From Kribbella antiqua (GTDB lineage Bacteria > Actinomycetota > Actinomycetes > Propionibacteriales > Kribbellaceae), in contig NZ_SLWR01000004.1 of NCBI RefSeq assembly GCF_004345665.1, positions 434,001 to 498,000 of the forward strand: DNA of 64,000 nucleotides, written 5' to 3'. Position 1 is the stretch's first letter; every line of letters begins with the position of its first letter. Positions 35,098 through 42,832 of this stretch are shown piece by piece. The notes below the pieces were generated by a model. The model was not told the DNA's origin, did not search any database, and was given only the letters and a program-made list of their open reading frames with translations. The position numbers and the translations under genes are program-made.

Positions 35098-37479
35098 ATG
35101 GACCTGCGCGACCAGTGGAATCGCCTGCTGCCGCACGCGCAGCCGTTGGGCGATGACCTGCTGGCTCGTTACGCAGAGCAACATCGCCACTATCACGACC
35201 AGCAGCACCTGACCGAGGTGCTGGAGACCGTCGACGAGCTGGCCGGCCAGGCCGACGACGTCGACGCGGTCCGCCTCGCGGCTTGGTTCCACGACGCGAT
35301 CTACGACCCGCAGGCTGACCCCGGCGAGAACGAAGAACTCTCTGCCCAGCTGGCCGAGCTGGAGCTGGCCGCGTACGGCGTCGACGCCGACCGGGTCGAC
35401 GAGGTCGGCCGGCTGGTCCGGCTCACCGCCAAGCACGACTGCGAACCCGACGACGCGAACGGCGCCGTCCTCTGCGACGCCGACCTCCGCATCCTCGGCA
35501 TGCCCCGCGAGCGGTACGACGAGTACGCCGCCGGGATCCGGGAGGAGTACGGCCACATCGGCGACCGGGAGTTCGCCCGCGGCCGGATGTCCTTCCTGCA
35601 GACCCTGGCCGGGACCCGGCTGTACGCCACCGCCAGAGGCCACGACGAGTGGGAGCAGGCGGCTCGGGACAACCTCGGCCGGGAAGTCGAGTCCCTGGGC
35701 CCTAAGGCGGCCCGGCCGATCGGCGGGCTGATCCCGATCGTCTACTTCGGTGCTGCCCTCGGCGTGGTCGTCGCCGCCTCGGTGCTGCTGGGCCGCGGCC
35801 TCGGCGCGGCGCCGAAGTGGCCCGCCGACCCGGACGAGATCAGCGGCTTCCCGGTCTGGGCACCCATCGCCGGTACTGCGGTAGCCGCCGGACTGACCTG
35901 CGCATGGTTCCGCCGGGCCCAGGCGCGGCTGGTCACCATCCCCGCACTGGTCTTCGCCGTCTTCGGTCTGATCGCGGTCGGCCTCTGCTGGTGGCGCTGG
36001 CCGGCGGCACAGCCCGGTGCGGCGATGTCCGAGCGGTGGCCCTACCTCCTGCTCGCCTCCGTCGCCATGGTGCTGGCTGGCGCGCTACTGGCCTTGGCAC
36101 GGCGGCTGCGGCTCGCACCGGCGTACGCACAAGCACCACCGCGGCTCCTGAGCCTCGGCGTGACAGTCGTGTGTGGGTCTCTGCTGGCATGGATCGTCGT
36201 GTCTGCCGGCGAGCCGTTCGTGCAGGCCAGGCTGGAGACCGCCAACACAGTCAGCACCACAACAACCGCCAAGCCCGACCAGCTACCAGTGCAGCTCGAC
36301 GGCACCCTCGCCTGGTCTCGCGAAGTACCCGCCACCGGCGCAATCGCCGGTACGACGGGTGGCGTCGCCGAACTGCGGCCAGACGGCGTAGTGATGTCCG
36401 ACGCGACCACCGGCCAGATCCGCTGGCGCTACTCCCGCGCCGACGTGGACGACGCCGCCTCCAGCGGTTCCAAGGGCCTCCTGGTCTCCGGTGACGGCCA
36501 GACCGTCGCCGCCCACCTCCCCTGGGCCAAGTACCGCTCACCGAGTGGCATCAAGCTCCCGACGTACGCCGTACTCGACGCGGAGACCGGGAAGGTACTC
36601 ACCGAGGTCCACACCGACGGCACCGCCTTGGCTGTCGACGCCAACCAGCTGCTGGTCGCGGAAGGCAACTACGTCGTAGCGCACGGGGTGAGCAGTCCGA
36701 CGCATTGGCGCACACAGCTGCGGTGCAACGTGACCCAGGGCGAGCTCATGGGCGACCAGGCCGTCGTCGTAGACGCGTGTGGTGGGAACGGCGCCGTCGT
36801 ACGTGGGCTGGACCTCAAGGACGGCGACCAGAAGTGGGAGGTCGACCTGGGCATCCGGTTCGACCTCAGCGCCGAGCTGGAACCGACCACGTGGGTCGGC
36901 GACCTCGTGACCGTGCCGGACACGCGTGAGATCTCCGGCCTGATCTGGACTGGCGCGGCGGGCGGCACGCTCTACCAGTGGTCCGTCGACGTCGGCGAAG
37001 GCCGCATCCTCTGGACAACACCAGTGCCCGGCACTCCGCGGCCGCGGCTCGGCTCATCCTCCTGCGACGCACAGCTCGCGGCGACGCACGCATCGCTCGT
37101 ACTGGTCACCTGCCGCAACGCCACCGACCCCGGCCAGCCGCAGACGTACGACGTCTCCGCGGCAAGCCCGGCGGATGGCACGCCGCAGTGGCACCACCTG
37201 CTGGAGGTGCCGCCGAAGCTGCAGCAGCCGGAGTACCCGCGGGACGGGTTCGGACTGCTGCCGGACGGCCGAGTGGTCACGCTGATGCCGCAAGCCAACG
37301 GGAGCTGCTCACCGGTCATGATCGGCACCACCGGCGTACAGCCGCGGCCGATCCTGCCCGGCCCCACCGCGGCGTCCGTGGCCCAGTCCGAAGAGGTCAC
37401 CTGCAACAAGCCGGCCGTCACGGTCGCCGGCGGCCGCCCGATCTTCTCCGACGGCACCAGGCTCTTCGCCCTCAACTGA
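35098..37479 (+). CDS. HD-domain / membrane / PQQ-propeller fusion protein
   Basis: A 793-residue protein with three parts. Residues 1-190 are an HD-domain hydrolase with likely metal ligands His33, His37, the pair His65-Asp66 and Asp127/Asp129. About six membrane helices follow (205-400), then an extracytoplasmic PQQ-like propeller (LDGTLAWSREV, SDATTGQIRWRYSR, LDAETGKVLTEV, LKDGDQKWEVDL). HD enzymes of this type hydrolyse phosphate esters or nucleotides in the cytosol, so the protein could pass an outside signal to an inside phosphohydrolase. ATG 35098 is chosen as the first Met before conserved sequence. It is a paralogue of the gene at 31798, whose HD site is broken. Confidence 0.83.
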   Translation: MDLRDQWNRLLPHAQPLGDDLLARYAEQHRHYHDQQHLTEVLETVDELAGQADDVDAVRLAAWFHDAIYDPQADPGENEELSAQLAELELAAYGVDADRVDEVGRLVRLTAKHDCEPDDANGAVLCDADLRILGMPRERYDEYAAGIREEYGHIGDREFARGRMSFLQTLAGTRLYATARGHDEWEQAARDNLGREVESLGPKAARPIGGLIPIVYFGAALGVVVAASVLLGRGLGAAPKWPADPDEISGFPVWAPIAGTAVAAGLTCAWFRRAQARLVTIPALVFAVFGLIAVGLCWWRWPAAQPGAAMSERWPYLLLASVAMVLAGALLALARRLRLAPAYAQAPPRLLSLGVTVVCGSLLAWIVVSAGEPFVQARLETANTVSTTTTAKPDQLPVQLDGTLAWSREVPATGAIAGTTGGVAELRPDGVVMSDATTGQIRWRYSRADVDDAASSGSKGLLVSGDGQTVAAHLPWAKYRSPSGIKLPTYAVLDAETGKVLTEVHTDGTALAVDANQLLVAEGNYVVAHGVSSPTHWRTQLRCNVTQGELMGDQAVVVDACGGNGAVVRGLDLKDGDQKWEVDLGIRFDLSAELEPTTWVGDLVTVPDTREISGLIWTGAAGGTLYQWSVDVGEGRILWTTPVPGTPRPRLGSSSCDAQLAATHASLVLVTCRNATDPGQPQTYDVSAASPADGTPQWHHLLEVPPKLQQPEYPRDGFGLLPDGRVVTLMPQANGSCSPVMIGTTGVQPRPILPGPTAASVAQSEEVTCNKPAVTVAGGRPIFSDGTRLFALN

Positions 37480-37517
37480 CCACGGCCCCGCGTCGTCGCA
37501 GGGCGTCGTACGGCTGC

Positions 37518-37544
37518 GGAATATCTGTTGCCGACGGCAGCGTT
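37518..37544 (+). promoter_or_regulatory. Possible ECF-sigma (SigR-type) promoter upstream of the EF-Tu leader
   Basis: GGAAT (37518-37522), 19 bp, then GTT (37542-37544) resembles the GGAAT-N18/19-GTT promoter of sigma R regulons. A start site would fall a few bases before ATG 37558. The match is short and could be chance. Confidence 0.3.
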
Positions 37545-37557
37545 ACTTCCTACCGTG

Positions 37558-37677
37558 ATGCACATGTTCCGCGTGGTTTTCGAGCACGACCTGTCAGGCA
37601 CCGGCCTGACGGGCGCTCCCACGTGGGCGGCGTCAGTCGATTTCACCGGCGCGCGAATCCGACCCTCCTCCTGCTGA
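37558..37677 (+). CDS. Possible 39-codon leader ORF before the EF-Tu gene
   Basis: An ATG-to-TGA frame of 39 residues starting MHMFRVVFEHDLSG and ending RIRPSSC, in the 315-bp gap before the EF-Tu gene. It has no SD, but it starts close to a possible promoter and could be leaderless. Its stop codon is exactly at the centre of a strong hairpin (37669-37683), the layout expected when ribosomes on a leader decide RNA folding. No conservation can be checked here, so it may be chance. Confidence 0.3.
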   Translation: MHMFRVVFEHDLSGTGLTGAPTWAASVDFTGARIRPSSC

Positions 37678-37697
37678 GCAGGACCCGCGGAGGAGGG
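37663..37697 (+). promoter_or_regulatory. Competing hairpins in the EF-Tu leader
   Basis: TCCTGCT-G-AGCAGGA (37669-37683) is a perfect 7-bp hairpin, and CCCTCCTCC (37663-37671) can instead pair with GGAGGAGGG (37689-37697). The two structures exclude each other. Further CCCCCTCCG and CGGAGGG tracts follow before the gene. The rest of the gap at 37480-37794 shows no gene besides the possible leader ORF. Confidence 0.45.
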
Positions 37698-37794
37698 TGG
37701 TCGCTCACCGGCCCCCTCCGTGCGGGTGACAGCCGCGGAGGCTTGCCGGAGGGTCCTGGCTCACATCGAATCTTCTGACCTGTAAGGACTTTTC

Positions 37795-38982
37795 ATGGCC
37801 AAGAGCCAGTTCGTGCGGACCAAGCCGCACCTCAACATCGGCACCATGGGTCACGTCGACCATGGCAAGACCACTCTGACAGCGGCGATCACCAAGGTGC
37901 TCGCCGAGCGCGACCCGGGCGTCAACCGGTTCGTCGCGTTCGACGGCATCGACCGGGCGCCGGAGGAGGTCGCGCGCGGGATCACGATCAACATCTCGCA
38001 CGTCGAGTACGAGACCGCCACCCGGCACTACGCGCACGTCGACATGCCCGGGCACGCCGACTACGTGAAGAACATGATCACCGGCGCCGCCCAGGTGGAC
38101 GCCGCGATCCTGGTCGTCTCCGCGCAGGACGGCGCCATGCCGCAGACGCGGGAGCACGTGCTGCTCGCGCGCCGGGTCGGTGTGCCGTACCTGGTGGTCG
38201 CGCTGAACAAGGCGGACACCGTCGACGACCCCGAGCTGCTCGACCTGGTCGAGCTGGAAGTCCGCGAACTCCTGTCGGAGTACGGCTTCCCGGGCGACGA
38301 GGTGCCCGTTGTACGGGTGTCCGGGCTACGGGCGCTCGAGGGCGACCCGCAGTGGACCGGCGCGATCGGCGAGCTGCTGGACGCGGTCGACTCCTACGTT
38401 CCGACGCCGGACCGTGAGCTGGGCGAGCCGTTCCTGATGCCGATCGAGAACGTGCTCACCATCAGCGGGCGCGGCACTGTCGTCACCGGTGCGGTCGAGC
38501 GCGGTTCGCTGAAGCTCGGCGACGCGGTCGAGGTCGTCGGCCTCGGTCCTACGGTCACCAGTACGGCGATCGGCATGGAGACGTTCGGCAAGTCGCTGGA
38601 GTCCGCGGAGGCGGGCGACAACGCGGCGGTGCTGCTGCGTGGCGTGAAGCGCGACGAGGTCCGTCGCGGCCAGGTGGTGGCGTTGCCGGGCAGCGTGCGA
38701 CCACACCGGAAGTTCCGGGCACAACTGCACGCCCTGTCCACCTCCGAAGGCGGCCGCCACAGCCCCTTCGGCGCGGACTACCGGCCGCAGTTCTACTTCC
38801 GTACGACGGACGTCTCCGGCGGCATCGACCTCGGTGACATCGAGCTGGTCATGCCAGGCGACACCGTCGAACTCGGCGTGGAACTGGCCAAGCCCATCGC
38901 CATGAACGTCGGCCTCGGCTTCGCCGTCCGCGAAGGCGGCCACACCGTAGCCGCCGGCACGGTGACCGAACTGCTCGACTGA
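37795..38982 (+). CDS. tuf: Elongation factor Tu, divergent second-type copy (tuf3-like)
   Basis: A 395-residue full-length EF-Tu with intact G motifs: GHVDHGKTT (19-27), DMPGHADY (83-90, the usual Cys replaced by Met) and NKAD (138-141). EF-Tu carries aminoacyl-tRNA to the ribosome. The copy is not beside rpsG-fusA, where the main tuf normally lies, and differs widely from the usual actinobacterial sequence. Notable changes are R127 where Gln124 (E. coli numbering) is normal, TGAVERG for TGRIERG, SGLRAL for the SAL motif, and GGHTVAAG for GGRTVGAG. Gln124Lys gives kirromycin resistance in E. coli, so an elfamycin-tolerant or stress-specific role is possible. A strong terminator follows. Confidence 0.92.
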   Translation: MAKSQFVRTKPHLNIGTMGHVDHGKTTLTAAITKVLAERDPGVNRFVAFDGIDRAPEEVARGITINISHVEYETATRHYAHVDMPGHADYVKNMITGAAQVDAAILVVSAQDGAMPQTREHVLLARRVGVPYLVVALNKADTVDDPELLDLVELEVRELLSEYGFPGDEVPVVRVSGLRALEGDPQWTGAIGELLDAVDSYVPTPDRELGEPFLMPIENVLTISGRGTVVTGAVERGSLKLGDAVEVVGLGPTVTSTAIGMETFGKSLESAEAGDNAAVLLRGVKRDEVRRGQVVALPGSVRPHRKFRAQLHALSTSEGGRHSPFGADYRPQFYFRTTDVSGGIDLGDIELVMPGDTVELGVELAKPIAMNVGLGFAVREGGHTVAAGTVTELLD

Positions 38983-38990
38983 ACAGGAAC

Positions 38991-39028
38991 GGCCCATCAG
39001 TTGCCTAAAGCAACTGATGGGCCGTTTT
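38991..39028 (+). terminator. Rho-independent terminator of the EF-Tu gene
   Basis: GGCCCATCAGTTGC, loop CTAAA, then GCAACTGATGGGCC gives a perfect 14-bp stem, followed by GTTTT. It starts 8 bp after the EF-Tu stop and also stands at the end of the convergent DUF4031 gene. Confidence 0.9.
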
Positions 39029-39285
39029 CAGGTGCCTTTGCGGTGGCGGAGGCCGGAGTTGATGAGGCGGCGGACCAACTCTCGGCTGGAGACTGGGAGG
39101 GCGCCGGCGGCGACCAGGTCGTCGTAGCGCTCGGAGGGGACGTCGTAGTGGTCTCGGTCGAAGCCGCGGGCAGGGATGCCGGCTGCCCGGGCGAAGGCGT
39201 GGAGCTCGTCGTACGACTCGTCACTGACCAGGTGCGACCAGATGCGGTCCCAGGCGGGCCACAGCGGTGGGTCGATGAGGATCAT
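39028..39285 (-). CDS. DUF4031 domain protein
   Basis: An 85-residue protein starting MILIDPPLWPAWDRIWSHLVSD, with SYDELHAFARAAGIPARGFDRDHYDVPSERY, all typical of DUF4031. Family function is unknown; the Asp/His-rich centre could bind a metal. ATG 39285 overlaps the CutC stop as ATGA, so it is the second gene of a two-gene operon with CutC. Longer upstream frames only shadow the cutC gene. Confidence 0.88.
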   Translation of the reverse strand: MILIDPPLWPAWDRIWSHLVSDESYDELHAFARAAGIPARGFDRDHYDVPSERYDDLVAAGALPVSSRELVRRLINSGLRHRKGT

Positions 39286-39986
39286 GCGCGAGTGTCCTGC
39301 GCGTCGAGCAGGTTGCGCCAGGCCCGGACGAAGCGGGAGTTGACGTAGGCCTTGGTCCACGAGCCGTCCTGGCGGACCGACGAGCCGACATGGAAGCGCC
39401 GTACGCCGCTCTGGTACAGCCAGGGCACATGCTCCGGCTGTAGCGAGCCGCCCACCATCATCGTCTGTGCCACCGCCGGATCCTCCTTGGCCAGCTTGCA
39501 AAGGTCATCCAACCCGTGCCCGACCCCCAGCGACGACCCGGCCGTCAGCACACAGTCCACGCCTTGCAGTGTCCGCAGCGCACGCCAAGCCGGCCGCTGC
39601 TCCAGTACGGCGTCTATCGCCCGGTGGAACGTCCACGGCGTACCGGCGAAGGTGCTGGCCAGTGAAGCCACCGAGTCGACGTCCACCTCGTTGTCCGGCG
39701 TCAGGAACCCCAGCACGAACCCGTCCGCGCCCGCCGACAGGTAGGACTGCGCCATGGCGGTCAGCCGGTTCAGCTCGGCGCCGTTGGTGGTGAAGGAGTC
39801 CGACAGCCGCAGCATCACCCGCAGTGGGAGGTCGGTCGCGCGCCGGATCGCACTGACCGTCGACACCGACGGCGACAACCCGTCCGCCTCCATCGACGCA
39901 CACAGCTCCAGCCGGTCCGCCCCACCCTCTTGCGCCGCCTCCGCATCCGCCGGATGCAGCGCGATGACCTCCAGCAACGACCCCAT
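39282..39986 (-). CDS. cutC: CutC-family protein
   Basis: A 234-residue TIM-barrel protein: MGSLLEVIALHPADAEAAQEGGADRLELC at the N terminus, then GFVLGFLTPDNEVDV, TFHRAIDAV and VDCVLTAGSS. CutC was named for copper homeostasis in E. coli, but the role is disputed and the fold suggests an enzyme. ATG 39986 begins the conserved part. It leads the operon with DUF4031 and faces away from the LacI gene, whose 46-bp palindrome lies about 150 bp upstream, so LacI control of both is possible. Confidence 0.88.
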   Translation of the reverse strand: MGSLLEVIALHPADAEAAQEGGADRLELCASMEADGLSPSVSTVSAIRRATDLPLRVMLRLSDSFTTNGAELNRLTAMAQSYLSAGADGFVLGFLTPDNEVDVDSVASLASTFAGTPWTFHRAIDAVLEQRPAWRALRTLQGVDCVLTAGSSLGVGHGLDDLCKLAKEDPAVAQTMMVGGSLQPEHVPWLYQSGVRRFHVGSSVRQDGSWTKAYVNSRFVRAWRNLLDAQDTRA

Positions 39987-40131
39987 GCCCGCCATCATCC
40001 CGCATCGCCGTACCGAAGAACGGGTAGTAGTGGCCGCCCGGCCGCGCGGCGCCGCTCGCAGCGGTCCCCTGAGCGGCACTACCACCCGTTGGTAGGTACG
40101 CACGGAAATTGGTGTTGCGCTCTCGACGAGG

Positions 40132-40177
40132 CTTCTGTATCGTTTTTCTAGATCGATTTAGAAGAACGATACAGAAG
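40132..40177. promoter_or_regulatory. 46-bp near-perfect palindrome before the LacI gene
   Basis: The sequence is symmetric about 40154/40155; of 23 base pairs only two mismatch (40145/40164 and 40151/40158). Outer arms are CTTCTGTATCGTT and AACGATACAGAAG, and the centre is CTAGATCGATTTAG. It ends 36 bp before the LacI start. The length suggests two nested LacI-type sites, or an operator that also folds in RNA. Confidence 0.8.
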
Positions 40178-40213
40178 ACTGCCCAGAGCAGCCCAGGAGA
40201 AAGGAGACGGGAG

Positions 40214-41254
40214 ATGGCGGGAGTCACGCTCAAGACCGTGGCGAAGGCCGTCGGTGTGTCACCGTCGACCGTCTCCAACGCCTACAACAAGCCCGACCAG
40301 CTGTCCGCCGCGCTGCGTGAGCGGATCCTGGCCACGGCCCAGGAGCTCGGGTACGCCGGTCCTGACGCGTCCGCGCGGGCGCTGCGCAGCGGCAAGGCCG
40401 GTGCGATCGGCGTGCTGTTCACCGACAAGCTGGCGTACGCGTTCTCGGACCCGTACGCGGTCGGCTTCCTGGCCGGCCTGGCCGAGGTTGCCGAGGAGTT
40501 CAGCACCAGCCTGCTGCTGATGCCGCTCAGCTCGGCCGACATCGTCGGCGGCAGCAGCGCGGTGCAGCAGGCGGCGATCGACGCGGCAGCGATCTTCTGC
40601 GTGCCCAGCGAACACCCGGCGGTCGACATCCTGGCCGCCCGGGGCATCCCCAGCGTCAGCACCGACCGCGGCGGTCACCCGGGCCTGTCCTGGGTCGCCA
40701 TCGACGAGGTCGAGGCCGCCGCGAAGCTGGGCAAGCACCTGAACCGGCTCGGTCACCGCGACATCGTCGTACTGGTCGACGACAAGGCCGAGGCGGTCGG
40801 TGAGACCGGGATCGACGTGGACTTCGACGAGATCACCTGCACCGATTGCGAGATGCGGATCCAGGGGCTGCAGAAGGAGCTGCCCGATGCCCGGATCCGC
40901 CTGGTCACCGGCGGCCACAACGCCTTCGCCTCCGGCCTCAAGGCAGCCGAGTACGCACTCGACTCGCACGACCGGCCGACCGCGATCGTCGGGCTGAGCG
41001 ACGTCCAGGCGCTCGGCGCGATGGAGGCGATGAAGGTCCGCGGCCTGATCCCCGGGCGGGACCTGACCGTGGCCGGCTTCGACGACATCCCGGCGGCCGA
41101 GCCGGCCGGGCTGACCACGATCCGCCAGCCGATCAAGGACAAGGGCCGCGCGGTCGGCCGGATCCTGCTCGACCCGGCGGCCACCGAACGCCAGATCCTG
41201 ATGCCGACCCAGCTGGTCGTCCGCTCCAGCAGCGGACCGGCGCCCCGGCACTAA
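40214..41254 (+). CDS. LacI-family transcriptional regulator
   Basis: A 346-residue LacI regulator: HTH TLKTVAKAVGVSPSTVSNAYN at residues 5-25 with the hinge helix SARALRSGKAG, then a periplasmic-binding-like effector domain (GAIGVLFTDKLAYAFSDPYA, TAIVGLSDVQALGAMEAM, TVAGFDDIPAAEPAGLTTIRQP). ATG 40214 has AAGGAG plus GGGAG upstream. The palindrome at 40132-40177 is its likely autoregulatory site. No sugar genes adjoin it; partners may be the small protein downstream or cutC upstream. Confidence 0.92.
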   Translation: MAGVTLKTVAKAVGVSPSTVSNAYNKPDQLSAALRERILATAQELGYAGPDASARALRSGKAGAIGVLFTDKLAYAFSDPYAVGFLAGLAEVAEEFSTSLLLMPLSSADIVGGSSAVQQAAIDAAAIFCVPSEHPAVDILAARGIPSVSTDRGGHPGLSWVAIDEVEAAAKLGKHLNRLGHRDIVVLVDDKAEAVGETGIDVDFDEITCTDCEMRIQGLQKELPDARIRLVTGGHNAFASGLKAAEYALDSHDRPTAIVGLSDVQALGAMEAMKVRGLIPGRDLTVAGFDDIPAAEPAGLTTIRQPIKDKGRAVGRILLDPAATERQILMPTQLVVRSSSGPAPRH

Positions 41255-41364
41255 TACAACCCGATAAAGACCACCCAGGGGTTCCTGGGCTGATCAAGCA
41301 CGCCTTCCGACGGCCAGCCCGGCCGCCGGCCGAACAGACACGCTCTCAGGAAGGGAGCAGAACC

Positions 41365-41583
41365 ATGACGTACTTCATCGCCGGCAACACCGCGGTCGAG
41401 AACACTCGTAGCCTCGCGCAGTCGGCCCTTCCGAACGCTCCCCAGCAGCAGTACGACGACCCGGCACCGCGCCGGACCATCGCCGTCCGCGCCCGGCTCA
41501 GCGCCGTACTGCGCACCGCCGCCGAACGCGAGCTCCGCCTGGCCGACCGCATCGACCCCCGCCCGGCCTGCACCGCGAACTGA
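41365..41583 (+). CDS. Small protein of unknown function (72 residues)
   Basis: Begins MTYFIAGNTAVENTRSLAQS, with a basic Arg/Ala-rich second half (RTIAVRARLSAVLRTAAERELRLADRI) likely to be one amphipathic helix. AAGGGAG stands 8 bp before ATG, and a perfect terminator follows the stop by 7 bp, which together make it a credible gene despite its size. It lies 110 bp after the LacI gene. No membrane segment or known domain is seen. Confidence 0.68.
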   Translation: MTYFIAGNTAVENTRSLAQSALPNAPQQQYDDPAPRRTIAVRARLSAVLRTAAERELRLADRIDPRPACTAN

Positions 41584-41590
41584 CCAAAGC

Positions 41591-41622
41591 AAAACCCCAC
41601 GCCAAGCGAGGCGTGGGGTTTT
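41591..41622 (+). terminator. Rho-independent terminator
   Basis: AAAACCCCACGCC and GGCGTGGGGTTTT form a perfect 13-bp stem with loop AAGCGA, ending in a T run. It closes the unit of the 72-residue protein. The flanking A tract makes it usable in both directions. Confidence 0.9.
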
Positions 41623-41651
41623 GTCGGTGTCGTCTGGCACCCTGAAGGGCG

Positions 41652-41996
41652 ATGAGTGAGCCCGGGGTTTTGCTGACCGCCCGTGCCATGGTCCTGCACG
41701 ACCTGGCCGCGCGGGGATTCGACGATGCGGTGATGGTGTCGCTGCTCGAGGACGCGGTGGCCGGCCGGCAGTGGTGGCTGGACCAGTGGCCCGACGGCGC
41801 GGAGCACATCGCCGGCCTGGTCGCGCAGGACGTCCAGGACCGCCTGGTCGACTCCGGAGTCCGCTGGCCGCGTTGCACCGCCTGCGACGACCTCAACGAC
41901 CACGAGCTCCGGATCGAACCCGAGCTCGGCCCCGACCCACACTGGGTCTGCGAGAGGGCCGGAATCTCCGTGGCACCCCTGGGCCACCTCACGTAG
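41652..41996 (+). CDS. Conserved hypothetical, zinc-ribbon-like end
   Basis: A 114-residue acidic protein. The first half is helical (LLTARAMVLHDLAARGFDDAVMVSLLEDAVAG) with a Trp-rich patch (QWWLDQWPDGAEH); the second half has RCTACDDL and a later Cys and His (HWVCERAG), arranged as a possible small zinc-binding ribbon (CxxC...H...C). No family recognised. It stands alone between a terminator and the copper-oxidase operon. Confidence 0.65.
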   Translation: MSEPGVLLTARAMVLHDLAARGFDDAVMVSLLEDAVAGRQWWLDQWPDGAEHIAGLVAQDVQDRLVDSGVRWPRCTACDDLNDHELRIEPELGPDPHWVCERAGISVAPLGHLT

Positions 41997-42020
41997 CGCT
42001 CAGGGCGATAACTGATTGCC

Positions 42021-42030
42021 CTACATGTAG
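42021..42030. promoter_or_regulatory. Palindrome CTACATGTAG before the oxidase operon
   Basis: CTACATGTAG is a perfect 10-bp palindrome 24 bp before the first gene of the multicopper oxidase operon. TACA...TGTA half sites are typical of BlaI/CopY-type repressors, some copper-responsive; no such regulator gene is in the window. Confidence 0.4.
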
Positions 42031-42053
42031 CCAGGCTACTATTGTCTGGCGAC

Positions 42054-42431
42054 ATGAAGTCCCTCGCCGCCCTCCGCCTGGTCGCCGCGGTGCACGCGAT
42101 CGCGATCTGCCTGCAACCGATCCTCGCGGGCGTGTACCTGAACGGCTCCGGGTCCGCCCTCCGGATCCACGAGCCGATCGGCCTCGCCGTCACCTTCACC
42201 GGCGTCTTCCAGTTGCTGATAGCAACGATCTGGTGGCGCGGCGGTGGTCGCCTACTGGCACCAGTTGCGACGCTGCTCATCACGCTCGGCGAAGGCTTCC
42301 AGGTCGGCATGGGCTACAGCCGCCAGCTCGCCATCCACATCCCGCTCGGCATCGCCCTGGTCGCCGGCGCGGTCGGCTTCGCCGTCTGGACCAGCCGCCT
42401 GGTGCGCCGGCCCGTTGAGGTGGCGGCATGA
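42054..42431 (+). CDS. Small membrane protein of the oxidase operon, first copy
   Basis: A 125-residue protein with four predicted helices: SLAALRLVAAVHAIAICLQPILAGVYL, LAVTFTGVFQLLIATIWW, LLAPVATLLITLGEGFQVGMGY and LAIHIPLGIALVAGAVGFAVW. The motif Q-P-I-L-A-G, His residues near the membrane surface and the IHIPLG segment also occur in the next gene, so the two are paralogues. Starts with ATG 42054 and overlaps the next gene by ATGA. Its role may be heme or electron delivery, but no heme ligand pair is proven. Confidence 0.75.
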   Translation: MKSLAALRLVAAVHAIAICLQPILAGVYLNGSGSALRIHEPIGLAVTFTGVFQLLIATIWWRGGGRLLAPVATLLITLGEGFQVGMGYSRQLAIHIPLGIALVAGAVGFAVWTSRLVRRPVEVAA

Positions 42432-42832
42432 CGCCCGTACGCCGACCTCGCGCCACACTCTGGCTTCTCCGCATCACTCTGGTGCTGCACGCCGTACTCG
42501 TGAGCGCGCAGCCGATCCTGGCCGGCTACTTCCTGTCCGGTGACGTCGACGCGATGAACCTCCACAGTCCGATCGGTTCGACGCTCTGGATGGTGGCGAT
42601 GCTGCAGTCCGTTGTCGCGCTCTTCTACTGCCTGGCCGGCGGCCGGGCCTGGCCGCTTCTGCTCACCGTCGGGTTGTTCTTCGCCGAGTTCGTCCAGCTC
42701 ATCTTCGGCTCCCTGCAGAACTTCGCCGTCCACGTCCCACTCGGCACCGCGATCGTCATCACCGTCGTCTGGATGGCCGTCTGGTCCTTCCGCCCCGCAG
42801 CACGCCGTAGCCGCAAGGAGGCCACCTCATGA
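42428..42832 (+). CDS. Small membrane protein of the oxidase operon, second copy
   Basis: A 134-residue, four-helix paralogue of the previous gene (LRITLVLHAVLVSAQPILAGYFLSG, STLWMVAMLQSVVALFYCLAGG, LLLTVGLFFAEFVQLIFG, FAVHVPLGTAIVITVVW). The QPILAGY and VHVPLG motifs are shared. ATG overlaps with both neighbours make a three-gene unit ending in the multicopper oxidase, so the pair probably forms a membrane complex that serves it. Confidence 0.75.
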   Translation: MTPVRRPRATLWLLRITLVLHAVLVSAQPILAGYFLSGDVDAMNLHSPIGSTLWMVAMLQSVVALFYCLAGGRAWPLLLTVGLFFAEFVQLIFGSLQNFAVHVPLGTAIVITVVWMAVWSFRPAARRSRKEATS

